Source of the DNA: Acidobacteriota bacterium
GTDB lineage: Bacteria > Acidobacteriota > Vicinamibacteria > Vicinamibacterales > CAVVIG01
DNA length: 9,248 nt
Assembly: GCA_003222455.1 (NCBI GenBank)
Contig: QHWF01000134.1
Location: 1-9,248 of the forward strand
Direction of reading: 5' to 3'
A model generated the notes under the pieces. That model was not told where the DNA came from. It did not search any database and saw nothing but the letters and a program-made list of their open reading frames with translations. A program made the position numbers and the translations under genes. Shown piece by piece: positions 1-7,781 of this stretch. Each line of letters begins with the position of its first letter. The first letter of the stretch is position 1.

Positions 1-485
1 TCAGCGGTCGAGAAGACCTTCATGTAATCCTGTTCGCTCAGCTTCTGCTTCTTCCAATCGCCGTCGAAGGGAGTCCGTTTCCCGGCGAGCTCATACGTAT
101 CGTACGGCTGGTTTTCGTCCCGTTTCGCCTTCAGGCCATCAGCCGCGAGATCTTCGATGAACACCTTCGACTCCGGCACCGACGCGCTGTTCAAGTCGAT
201 ATAGACCTCGCGGTATTCCTTTTTCGCGAGGCGATCGTTCAGGAGCTGGGGGACGGTGTACTTGGCCGAGACGATGAGGAACTGCGTGTTGGCGAAGTAC
301 AGAGCGGCCACGAACGTGCCGGGCTGCGTCGGATCGGCGGCGGCGATGCTGTCCATTTTGGCAGCATCCATCGCAGCGGCCAGCTGTTTCGCGAGCGGCG
401 CCGATTTCGATTCCTGGGCCGCGACCGTCGCCGCGACCGACAACAGAAGGACGATGGCGAGCGAACCGTAACCGACTCGCGTCAT
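1..485 (-). CDS. secreted protein of unknown function (3' end outside window)
   Basis: The reading frame opens with ATG at 485-483 and stays open for 161 codons to the window edge, so the C-terminus is missing. A GGAGG Shine-Dalgarno (491-495) lies 5 nt before the ATG. Residues 1-23 look like a Sec signal peptide: a short basic start, a hydrophobic run (LAIVLLLSVAATVAA) and likely cleavage before Gln24. The mature part is mixed alpha/beta and charged, with a hydrophobic patch around residues 58-70 (VAALYFANTQFLIVSAKY) and a Lys-rich end (DWKKQKLSEQDY). I do not recognise the family, and a periplasmic or exported location is inferred from the signal only. It has its own promoter and is 155 nt beyond the preceding gene on the same strand, so it is probably a separate transcription unit. 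An overlapping frame is open across much of the region, but its translation is Arg/Gly/His-rich and it has no comparable ribosome binding site. Confidence 0.82.
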   Translation of the reverse strand, partial: MTRVGYGSLAIVLLLSVAATVAAQESKSAPLAKQLAAAMDAAKMDSIAAADPTQPGTFVAALYFANTQFLIVSAKYTVPQLLNDRLAKKEYREVYIDLNSASVPESKVFIEDLAADGLKAKRDENQPYDTYELAGKRTPFDGDWKKQKLSEQDYMKVFSTA

Positions 486-518
486 GGGCGCCTCCGAGAA
501 GACCGTAGTGGTGATGGA

Positions 519-547
519 GTTCTATCACCGCCCCCAGGCGGCGTCAA
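519..547 (-). promoter_or_regulatory. sigma70-like promoter of the secreted-protein gene
   Basis: Read on the minus strand there is TTGACG (542-547, 5 of 6 to the -35 consensus), a 17-nt spacer and TAGAAC (519-524, 4 of 6 to the -10 consensus). Transcription would start near 512, giving a leader of about 27 nt that contains the GGAGG. The hexamers and spacing are directly visible; promoter activity is inferred. Confidence 0.55.
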
Positions 548-610
548 CAGCCGTTGGTGAGTTCAGGGCACAGGGGGCAGCAGAATTCACTCAGACTTGA
601 CGACCTTAGT

Positions 611-637
611 CGCCGGATTCGGCGGGTTCGGCGGCGG
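611..637. repeat. three-unit 9-nt tandem array
   Basis: Three adjacent nonamers, CGCCGGATT, CGGCGGGTT and CGGCGGCGG, lie just downstream of the stop of the DUF948-like gene. On the minus strand they read as CGCNGAAYC-type units, resembling the nonamers in the array at 3538-3607. No inverted partner is seen nearby. Confidence 0.5.
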
Positions 638-640
638 GCC

Positions 641-1066
641 TCAGATGAAGAGGGCGTCTTCCTCCTCGGCGCGCGGCTGCCCGGACCGCGCGCGACTGCG
701 GAACTCGCGTAGCGCCTGAAAGGCGGCCCTGAAGGCGCTGAGCAGCGCCCGCCCCTCCCGCGCCGGAGCCTTGAGCGACGCCTGGAGGGTGTCGAGCGCC
801 TCGCCGATGCGAACGGTGATGTCGCCGAACAACTGATCGGCGCGCTCGACTTGCGCGGTGGCCAGCGAGGCAGCGCGCGACGCGTCGTGGCCGATGGTGT
901 TCAGGTGCCCGAACAGCGGTTTCATCTCGCGCTCGAACTGATCCGCGAGCGCGTCCACACGACGGGCCAATCGTCCGGCGGCCACCAGGACCCCGATCTG
1001 AACGATCGCGATGGCGAGCGTGGCCGCCGCGATCACGCCGAGAAACACGAGCGACCAGACGCTCAC
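641..1066 (-). CDS. DUF948-like membrane-anchored coiled-coil protein
   Basis: This is a 141-residue protein starting with GTG at 1066, whose first bases overlap the TGA of the preceding gene (GTGA), a pattern of translational coupling. Residues 5-29 form one transmembrane helix (VFLGVIAAATLAIAIVQIG and on). Residues 32-120 are predicted long amphipathic helix rich in Ala, Arg and Glu. The C-terminus is charged, ending in AEEEDALFI. This architecture, an N-terminal anchor plus a coiled-coil-like body with 'LxxxVDxLxxxxxxxxxPL', resembles DUF948 (general-stress-type) proteins. The family assignment is by pattern only. Following mlaD and a YtxH-like gene, it may be an envelope accessory protein; no enzymatic motif is visible. 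Confidence 0.7.
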   Translation of the reverse strand: MSVWSLVFLGVIAAATLAIAIVQIGVLVAAGRLARRVDALADQFEREMKPLFGHLNTIGHDASRAASLATAQVERADQLFGDITVRIGEALDTLQASLKAPAREGRALLSAFRAAFQALREFRSRARSGQPRAEEEDALFI

Positions 1067-1338
1067 GCGTTTTCCCGGGACCTGGCCTGCTGATAGGCTT
1101 CGCGCCCGCGCTCGATGGCCGTGGTGATCGTTTCGCGGCCCTGATTCACGGCCTCGCGTCCCTTCGCCGCCGCGTCGGCGGCACGAGCCCGGCCTTCGCG
1201 GGCCTTTTCGCCCAGGTAGTCGCGGGTTTCGCGGCCGCTTTTCGGCGCATAGAGGAGCGCGACCGCCGCGCCGCTCAACGCCCCGACCAGAAATGCCAGT
1301 AGAACGCTGCCTGCATTCGTCCCTTCGTTGCCTGCCAC
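1063..1338 (-). CDS. YtxH-like small membrane protein
   Basis: This is a 91-residue protein when started at GTG 1338, which has GGAGG 6 nt upstream. A longer frame starting at 1374 would add 12 Arg-rich residues but has no ribosome binding site. Residues 10-30 form a Gly/Ala-rich transmembrane helix (VLLAFLVGALSGAAVALLY), followed directly by APKSGRETR, the hallmark juxtamembrane motif of YtxH-domain proteins. The rest is a helix with recurring GRE/GRA turns (near residues 49, 60, 67 and 78). YtxH proteins are widespread small envelope or stress-associated proteins without a defined biochemical activity. The gene lies 52 nt after mlaD and overlaps the next gene by 4 nt, so it is probably in the mla operon. 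Confidence 0.75.
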   Translation of the reverse strand: MAGNEGTNAGSVLLAFLVGALSGAAVALLYAPKSGRETRDYLGEKAREGRARAADAAAKGREAVNQGRETITTAIERGREAYQQARSRENA

Positions 1339-1344
1339 GTCGCG

Positions 1345-1349
1345 CCTCC
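1345..1349 (-). promoter_or_regulatory. Shine-Dalgarno fixing the GTG start of the YtxH-like gene
   Basis: GGAGG on the minus strand, 6 nt before GTG 1338. It is the only good ribosome binding site near the candidate starts and decides against the upstream in-frame ATG at 1374. Confidence 0.65.
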
Positions 1350-1390
1350 AGCCGCCGTCACGAGCCGCCGGCATTCCGGCCCGCAGCTGC

Positions 1391-2431
1391 TCAGAAGATG
1401 CTGACCCTGACGTTGAGATATCTCTTCGGGTCTCGTTTGATTTCCGTCAGCATCGCCCGGAAATCGGTGACGGCTCCGTTAATGTTCTCATATAACTGCT
1501 TATCTTTCAGCAACTGTCCGACCGTTCCCTCGCCCTCGTTCAAGCGGTTGACCAGTTGATCGAACCGTTCGCTGACCGAGTTGAGATGGTCGAAGAGCGT
1601 GGAGTCGGTCATCAGCCTGCCGGCGGTTCCTTCTCCCCGGTTCAAGCGACCGGTCAGATCCTGCAGGTTGGTCGTCGCGCCATTGAGCGACTCGGCGAAC
1701 GCGTCGTCTTTCAGCAGCCGGCCCAGACTGCCCTCGCCGGCGTTCAGGCGCGCGGTCAGGTCCTGCAGGTTCTTCAGCGACGCCTCGAGCGCATCGGCTG
1801 TTGCGCGGTCGTTGACCAGCCGGCCAATGGTGCCGCGGCCGCTGGTGATGGCCGCGGTCACGGCATTCGCCGATGCGGCAAACGCCTGCAGCTCCATGTA
1901 CAGGCGATCGTCGGTCATGAGTTTTCCGACCGTGCCGCGCCCCGACCGTACCTCGCGCACGAGGCCGGTGATTTCCTCGATTCCGGCGGTCGCCTGCTCC
2001 GACACGTCGGAAAGCGATCCCTTCGGCCGCCCCGCCTGCACGTAGCCGTAGTCGCGGACGATCGTGCCGTTCGTGGCGGGCGTGATGTCGATGGCGCTTT
2101 CACCCAGCAACGACACCGACCCGAGCGTCGCAACCGATTTGTCGGTGATGCGCGGACGCTGATCCTTCTTCACCTCGAACATCACGTCGACCTGCTCGCC
2201 GGCGAATTCGATGTCCTTGACCGTGCCGACTTCGACGCCGGCCACGCGCACCGGCGAGCCTGGCCCCAGTCCGGCGACGTTCAGGAAGCGCGTTTTGAGC
2301 GGATAGCGCTGCCAGAAGAACCCGCTCGCGCCGGTGAGCGTAAAAATCAGGACGGCGGCGATGATGAGCGCCACGATGGTCATGACGCCGATTCTCAGTT
2401 CCGACCACGCCAGCGATCGCGTCCGAGGCAT
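1391..2431 (-). CDS. mlaD: MCE-domain lipid-transport protein (MlaD-like) with a 34-residue repeat C-terminus
   Basis: 346 residues. The start ATG at 2431 has GGAGA (2437-2441) 5 nt upstream. Residues 13-33 are an N-terminal inner-membrane anchor. Residues about 40-120 form one MCE domain, with the typical 'VAGLGPGSPVRVAGVEVGTV' segment and 'LLGESAIDI'. MCE proteins form hexameric rings that give lipids a path across the periplasm, with MlaE and MlaF as the membrane engine. After a linking helix (140-163), residues 164-333 are five units of exactly 34 residues, each opening with G-x-G-[TS]-x-G and followed by a helix. The C-terminus ends KRYLNVRVSIF. It is longer than E. coli MlaD (about 183 residues) because of this tail. 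It lies downstream of mlaF across a 220-nt repeat-bearing gap. The substrate is not readable from the sequence. Confidence 0.9.
   Translation of the reverse strand: MPRTRSLAWSELRIGVMTIVALIIAAVLIFTLTGASGFFWQRYPLKTRFLNVAGLGPGSPVRVAGVEVGTVKDIEFAGEQVDVMFEVKKDQRPRITDKSVATLGSVSLLGESAIDITPATNGTIVRDYGYVQAGRPKGSLSDVSEQATAGIEEITGLVREVRSGRGTVGKLMTDDRLYMELQAFAASANAVTAAITSGRGTIGRLVNDRATADALEASLKNLQDLTARLNAGEGSLGRLLKDDAFAESLNGATTNLQDLTGRLNRGEGTAGRLMTDSTLFDHLNSVSERFDQLVNRLNEGEGTVGQLLKDKQLYENINGAVTDFRAMLTEIKRDPKRYLNVRVSIF
1433..1942 (-). repeat. five in-frame 34-codon repeats within mlaD
   Basis: Units start at residues 164, 198, 232, 266 and 300 with GRGTVG, GRGTIG, GEGSLG, GEGTAG and GEGTVG, a constant 34-residue (102-nt) step. 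Common features are G-[RE]-G-[TS]-x-G-[KRQ]-L-[MVL]-x-D near the start of each unit and an amphipathic helix ending in R-L-N or similar. The middle units are closest to each other (NLQDLT occurs in units 2 and 3). The repeat is protein-level; nucleotide identity between units is only partial. Confidence 0.85.
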
Positions 2432-2445
2432 ATCAGTCTCCAGTA

Positions 2446-2649
2446 CATTGCTGACTGCTGATTGCTGATTGTTGATTGGAATGGTTCATTGCTGATTTTG
2501 AGCTCTTGATTACGGTGTGAAGCAGTCAACGACGAGATCCATTTAAGTGGTGACGGTTGGAACGACCGCATTCCCGTGACCTCTCGACGATCTGACGTGT
2601 ATTCGAATCAACACTCAACAATCAGCAATCAGCAATCAGCAATCAGCAG
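2446..2649. repeat. inverted heptad-repeat arrays filling the mlaF-mlaD gap
   Basis: The right arm has CAATCAG four times in tandem (2619-2646), ending 3 nt before the mlaF stop. The left arm (2446-2477) holds the reverse-complement unit CTGATTG in a less regular run. A perfect 20-nt inverted match joins 2456-2475 to 2615-2634, separated by 139 nt. A further single unit sits near 2488-2496. The intervening stretch is AT-richer than the genes and shows no reading frame. I found no convincing promoter for mlaD in it: a TTGACT exists on the minus strand but has no well-spaced -10. Confidence 0.8.
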
Positions 2650-2651
2650 TC

Positions 2652-3503
2652 TCAAGATAGAAATGACCTGATGTACGGATCGGCCGAGGTCCGCAGCGCA
2701 TCCGCGTCGCCTTCGAAAATAATGAGGCCGTCCTGCAGCATGATGAACTCGGCCTCACGTTCCTTCTCGCGGGTGGCCCGCACGACGTGCACCTCGCCGT
2801 TCCCCTGGCGCATCGCCATGTGCTCCGCGACATAGAACGCGTCGCGCAGCTGATGCGTCACGATAATCGAGCTGACGTTCTCGAGATCGCGCAGCTTGAT
2901 CATCTCGTCGTCGACCGTGGTGGCGGTAATCGGATCGAGGCCGGTCGTCGCCTCGTCGTACAGCATGATGCTCGGTTTGAACGCCATCGCCCGCGCGATC
3001 GCGACCCGCCGCCGCTGCCCGCCGGACAATTCCGACGGCATCTTGCCGATATGCTCGGCCAGGCCGATGAAGCCGAGGACTTCCTCCACGCGCCGATCGA
3101 TGTCTGCGAGCGGCAGCGCGGTTTCCTCGTACAGCTTGTAGCCGACGTTCTCGCGCACGGTCAGCGAATCGAAGAGCGCCCCTTCCTGAAAGATCATGCC
3201 CAGATCGTCGCGCACGTCCATCAATCCCTTTTCGGTGAGCTGATCGACGCGCTGGCCGTTCACCCAGACGATGCCGGCGTCGGCCTTGAGCAGTCCCACG
3301 ACGATTTTGAGCGCCGTCGATTTGCCCGAGCCGCTGGCGCCGAGAATGACTTTCGTGTGCCCCTTGATCAGCGTGAAGCTGACATCCCTGAGCACCACCT
3401 TGTCGTCGAAGGCCAGCTGCACGTGGTCGAAGACGACAACCGGCGCACCTGGCTCCCTCAGAATCTGCCGCGCGGTCTGTGTCTCGATCGATCCCTGCAC
3501 CAT
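2652..3503 (-). CDS. mlaF: MlaF-like ABC transporter ATPase
   Basis: 283 residues from ATG 3503, chosen because GAGG (3508-3511) precedes it. An upstream ATG at 3521 has its GGAGG only 1 nt away, and the in-frame TTG at 3542 lies inside a repeat. All ATPase motifs are intact: Walker A GASGSGKS (55-62), Q-loop Gln106 in IFQEGALFDSLT, signature LSGGQ (159-163), Walker B ending in Asp183/Glu184, D-loop TGLD, and switch His217. EGALFDSLTVREN and EATTGLDPITA are typical of Mla/Ttg2A-type ATPases. It should hydrolyse ATP on the cytoplasmic face of MlaE to drive lipid transport. Residues 232-253 form a charged segment (starting RQGNGEVHVV) not present in E. coli MlaF, before the final MLQDG strand. 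It sits between mlaE (145 nt upstream) and mlaD. Confidence 0.93.
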   Translation of the reverse strand: MVQGSIETQTARQILREPGAPVVVFDHVQLAFDDKVVLRDVSFTLIKGHTKVILGASGSGKSTALKIVVGLLKADAGIVWVNGQRVDQLTEKGLMDVRDDLGMIFQEGALFDSLTVRENVGYKLYEETALPLADIDRRVEEVLGFIGLAEHIGKMPSELSGGQRRRVAIARAMAFKPSIMLYDEATTGLDPITATTVDDEMIKLRDLENVSSIIVTHQLRDAFYVAEHMAMRQGNGEVHVVRATREKEREAEFIMLQDGLIIFEGDADALRTSADPYIRSFLS

Positions 3504-3537
3504 GGCACCTCGAACGGTCATTCCTCCAGCCACGACG

Positions 3538-3607
3538 ATCAACGCAGAACTCGCTGAACCCGCAGAGAACCGGTTTGTTCTGCGAATTCTGCGGCTTCTG
3601 CGTTGAT
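3538..3607. repeat. inverted 9-nt repeat arrays between mlaE and mlaF
   Basis: The left arm is three nonamers (CGCAGAACT, CGCTGAACC, CGCAGAGAA; 3543-3569). The right arm is three inverted nonamers (TTCTGCGAA, TTCTGCGGC, TTCTGCGTT; 3578-3604). The outer 12 nt (3538-3549 and 3596-3607) are a perfect inverted match, and the whole could fold as an imperfect hairpin in the mRNA. There is no T-tract, so it is not called a terminator. It may affect mRNA stability or the relative expression of mlaE and mlaF; this is inference. Confidence 0.75.
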
Positions 3608-3647
3608 TGGCGTGCCGTGTAGCGGCCTCAGTTAGTCGGACACGCTG

Positions 3648-4421
3648 CTAATACATCAACGCAATCAGGATCTGCGTGACGAAGAAGTCGGATGCGATCA
3701 CGGCGACCGATCCGGCGACCACCGAGAGGGTCGTCGCCTTGCCGACGCCCGCTGTCCCTCCGGTCGTGCGCAACCCGACATGACAGGCAATCGTGGCAAT
3801 GACGAACCCGAAGACGAACGGCTTCGAGAGCCCCATCCACACGTCCTGTATATAGAGGCCTTTGGTAATCGACGACCAGTACAGGCCGGAATTCACCTGC
3901 AGCTGGAACCGCGCGATGACCCAGCCGCCGAGAATGCCGATGAAGTCGGCGATGACCGTCAGCACCGGCGCCATGAAGATGCCGGCGAGCACGCGCGGCA
4001 CGACCAGTTTGCGCACCGGATCGGTGCCCAGCGCCCGCAACGCATTGATCTGATCGGTCACCACCATCGACCCGATCTCGGCGGCAATCCCCGACCCGAT
4101 CCGGCCGGTCAACATCAGCGCCGTCAGCACCGGCCCGAGCTCCTTGATCATCGAGGCGCTGACGAGGCGGCCGACGACGGGGCGGGCGCCAAACTGATCG
4201 AGCGTGAGACCGCTCTGCGACGCCAGCGCCGCGCCAGTGAACAGGCCGGCGAGGAGGACCACCGTCAGCGATCCGGCGCCGATCTGGTCGAACTGCTCGA
4301 CGATGTCGTGGCGGTAGAACGGGCGCGTGAAGACGCCGTAGAAGGCGGCGGAGGTCAGATAGACGTACTCCTGCGTCTCGTGGGCCGATGCCTTCAACCA
4401 GCGTTCGATCAGCGACAGCAC
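3648..4421 (-). CDS. mlaE: MlaE/YrbE-family lipid transporter permease
   Basis: 257 residues. The start is GTG at 4421, 7 nt after the uvrB stop, with no strong Shine-Dalgarno, so translation probably depends on coupling to uvrB. The diagnostic permease segment is at residues 94-119 (ELGPVLTALMLTGRIGSGIA and on to EIGSM), followed by the TDQINALRALGTDP region (122-135), which contacts the ATPase in this family. Several transmembrane helices are visible (about 50-70, 88-105, 145-170, 200-220, 232-255). The length is typical for MlaE (about 260). It forms the inner-membrane core on which the MlaF dimer and the MCE ring assemble, moving phospholipid or related lipid across the periplasm. No MlaB-type STAS protein gene is nearby. 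Confidence 0.93.
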   Translation of the reverse strand: MLSLIERWLKASAHETQEYVYLTSAAFYGVFTRPFYRHDIVEQFDQIGAGSLTVVLLAGLFTGAALASQSGLTLDQFGARPVVGRLVSASMIKELGPVLTALMLTGRIGSGIAAEIGSMVVTDQINALRALGTDPVRKLVVPRVLAGIFMAPVLTVIADFIGILGGWVIARFQLQVNSGLYWSSITKGLYIQDVWMGLSKPFVFGFVIATIACHVGLRTTGGTAGVGKATTLSVVAGSVAVIASDFFVTQILIALMY

Positions 4422-4428
4422 GCGCCGG

Positions 4429-6450
<2,022 letters not shown>

Positions 6451-6498
6451 GGGAACCTGAAATCGTACCATGGCTGAGGACTTTAGAGCGTATTCGAA

Positions 6499-6522
6499 GT
6501 CCGGCTAAAGCCGGACACTACC
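6499..6522. repeat. REP-like palindrome 1
   Basis: An 8-bp perfect stem (GTCCGGCT / AGCCGGAC) with a 2-nt loop at 6499-6516, followed by ACTACC. The 24-nt unit is the exact reverse complement of the unit at 6658-6681. It is followed by a tandem CTACCGATG pair (6518-6535, overlapping the tail). It lies 49 nt upstream of the chosen uvrB start. Confidence 0.8.
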
Positions 6523-6604
6523 GATGCTACCGATGCGCGATGGTGGCGCATTTACGCGGGGTGGGCTGGGGTACCCTCTGGGGCGCGAGGCTTCAGCCGA
6601 ACCG

Positions 6605-6628
6605 GTCCGCCTACAGGCGGACACTACC
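6605..6628. repeat. REP-like palindrome 2 (variant stem)
   Basis: The same design as its neighbours: an 8-bp perfect stem (GTCCGCCT / AGGCGGAC), a 2-nt loop, then the identical ACTACC tail. The stem bases differ from units 1 and 3 in compensated pairs, which points to selection on, or copying of, the hairpin form. Confidence 0.75.
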
Positions 6629-6657
6629 GACACCGCTCGGCAGACTCCGAAAGCGCT

Positions 6658-6681
6658 GGTAGTGTCCGGCTTTAGCCGGAC
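6658..6681. repeat. REP-like palindrome 3, inverted relative to 1
   Basis: GGTAGT followed by an 8-bp stem (GTCCGGCT / AGCCGGAC) with a TT loop. All 24 nt match the reverse complement of 6499-6522, with 135 nt between the two copies. It starts 18 nt beyond the stop of the VWA gene, so its transcript hairpin could stabilise the 3' end, but no T-tract follows it on that strand. Confidence 0.8.
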
Positions 6682-6699
6682 CGGACTCGTCTTGACGCG

Positions 6700-7647
6700 T
6701 CATTTCCTGTACGGCGCGAAGTAGCCCTTGCGCGATCGGACGCGCAGATCGCGGCCCTCCCGGCGGACCACCTTGATCTCGATCTTGCGCCAGATGCCGT
6801 CGGTCTTTTCGTTCGTGGACACGTAGCCGAGCGTGTACTGCGCGCGGACCTGGGCGACGACCTTGTCGTAGACGGCGTCGAGCTCCTTGACGGCGACTGG
6901 AAAGAACGCCTGGCCGCCGGTGACCTCTGCAATCTGCTGCAGTTTCATCCGCTGATCGTTTTTCGTGAACGTCGACTGGTGTTCAAGCGCGCCGATGGAG
7001 TACACCGTGACGTCCGATGCCTTGAGCAGATCGATCAGATCGGAGTAACTGATCGCGCTGCGGGTATCGCCGCCATCGGTGTACAGGAGCATCACCTTGC
7101 GGCCGTCCTGCCCTGCCGCGCCATCCAGGTACACGCCGATCGCATCGTACAATGCGGTGAAGCCGCTGGCCTTCTTCTGCCGGATCCGCTCGACGACCCG
7201 GGCGAATTCGTTCTGGCTATACCGCGCCGCACGCACTTCCGTGTCGAAGTCCATCACGGCGATGTCCACGGCGTCGAGCAGACGATTCAAAAATTTGATG
7301 GCCGCCGTCTTGGTAAAGCCGATGTCCTCGCCCATGCTCTCGCTCACGTCGAGCAACACGCCGAGGTGGAGCGGCGGGCCGGGATGATCCGGATCCACGG
7401 GATCCCCGGCGGCAAAGTACTGAATGGCCTGCTTCTTGCCATCCTCGAAGATCTCGAAGTCGTCGACGGCGAGGGCCGTGACGAGGTTTCCTTTGCGGTC
7501 GGTGATCGTCGCGCCGACGTTGATCAGGTCGATCCCCGCACGGAAGACCGGCGTCTGCTGCGTGCCGCCCTGCGAGGATCGGGCGGGTGTCGGTGTCAAG
7601 ACGAACGCGGGAACCACCAGGCCCGCACACACGAGCGCGCGCCCCAT
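6700..7647 (-). CDS. secreted VWA protein, VWFA-related Acidobacterial family
   Basis: 315 residues from ATG 7647. A GTG at 7719 in frame would add 24 Arg/Pro-rich residues; neither start has a strong ribosome binding site, and 7647 gives a normal signal peptide (MGRALVCAGLVVPAFVLTP, cleavage near residue 22). An N-terminal beta domain (about 34-80) has the family pattern 'VGATITDRKGNLVTALAVDDFEIFEDGKKQ' read as V-x-D-x-x-G...DF-x-x-x-EDG. A von Willebrand A domain follows with a complete MIDAS: DVSES (Asp100, Ser102, Ser104), Thr164 in SGFTALYDA, and Asp191 in YTDGGDT. It ends with a short beta-rich region terminating in RKGYFAPYRK. Such proteins are expanded in Acidobacteria and are presumed to bind partners extracellularly or in the periplasm through a metal ion; the partner is unknown. 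It is transcribed away from the DHH gene and toward uvrB. Confidence 0.88.
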   Translation of the reverse strand: MGRALVCAGLVVPAFVLTPTPARSSQGGTQQTPVFRAGIDLINVGATITDRKGNLVTALAVDDFEIFEDGKKQAIQYFAAGDPVDPDHPGPPLHLGVLLDVSESMGEDIGFTKTAAIKFLNRLLDAVDIAVMDFDTEVRAARYSQNEFARVVERIRQKKASGFTALYDAIGVYLDGAAGQDGRKVMLLYTDGGDTRSAISYSDLIDLLKASDVTVYSIGALEHQSTFTKNDQRMKLQQIAEVTGGQAFFPVAVKELDAVYDKVVAQVRAQYTLGYVSTNEKTDGIWRKIEIKVVRREGRDLRVRSRKGYFAPYRK

Positions 7648-7734
7648 GCATCCGCGGAGATTCCGTCGGCAGGACCGGTGCGGTGGTTGCTTCGGCGATC
7701 GTGGCGACGAGTGCGGCACGCGAGAACTCTACAC

Positions 7735-7763
7735 CTGCCGCTACCTCGGCCGAGCGGTATAAT
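7735..7763 (+). promoter_or_regulatory. promoter of the DHH phosphoesterase gene
   Basis: A perfect TATAAT lies at 7758-7763. A poor -35 (CTGCCG, 3 of 6) sits 17 nt upstream. Initiation would fall near 7770, leaving a leader of only about 12 nt before ATG 7782 and no recognisable Shine-Dalgarno. It lies in the 134-nt divergent gap shared with the VWA gene. Confidence 0.55.
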
Positions 7764-7781
7764 CGTTGGCTGGTTACGTGA

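Noticed and set aside
1556..2461. Long plus-strand open frame antisense to mlaD (301 residues)
   Set aside because: It mirrors the high-GC codon pattern of mlaD, is Arg/His/Gln-rich, matches no family, and mlaD on the other strand is unmistakable.
2446..2649. CRISPR-like array
   Set aside because: Units are 7 nt and directly abutting with no spacers, and there are no cas genes; this is a short tandem repeat.
3538..3607. Rho-independent terminator between mlaE and mlaF
   Set aside because: It can fold, but the stem is imperfect and no T-tract follows on either strand; termination here would also separate a functional mlaE-mlaF pair.
6664..6681. Terminator of the VWA gene
   Set aside because: The hairpin lies just past the stop, but it lacks a T-tract and is one of three near-identical REP-like units, which explains it better.
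6524..6724. Possible small plus-strand gene in the gap upstream of uvrB (66 residues)
   Set aside because: It runs through two of the REP-like palindromes and into the VWA gene; there is no ribosome binding site and the translation is repeat-derived.
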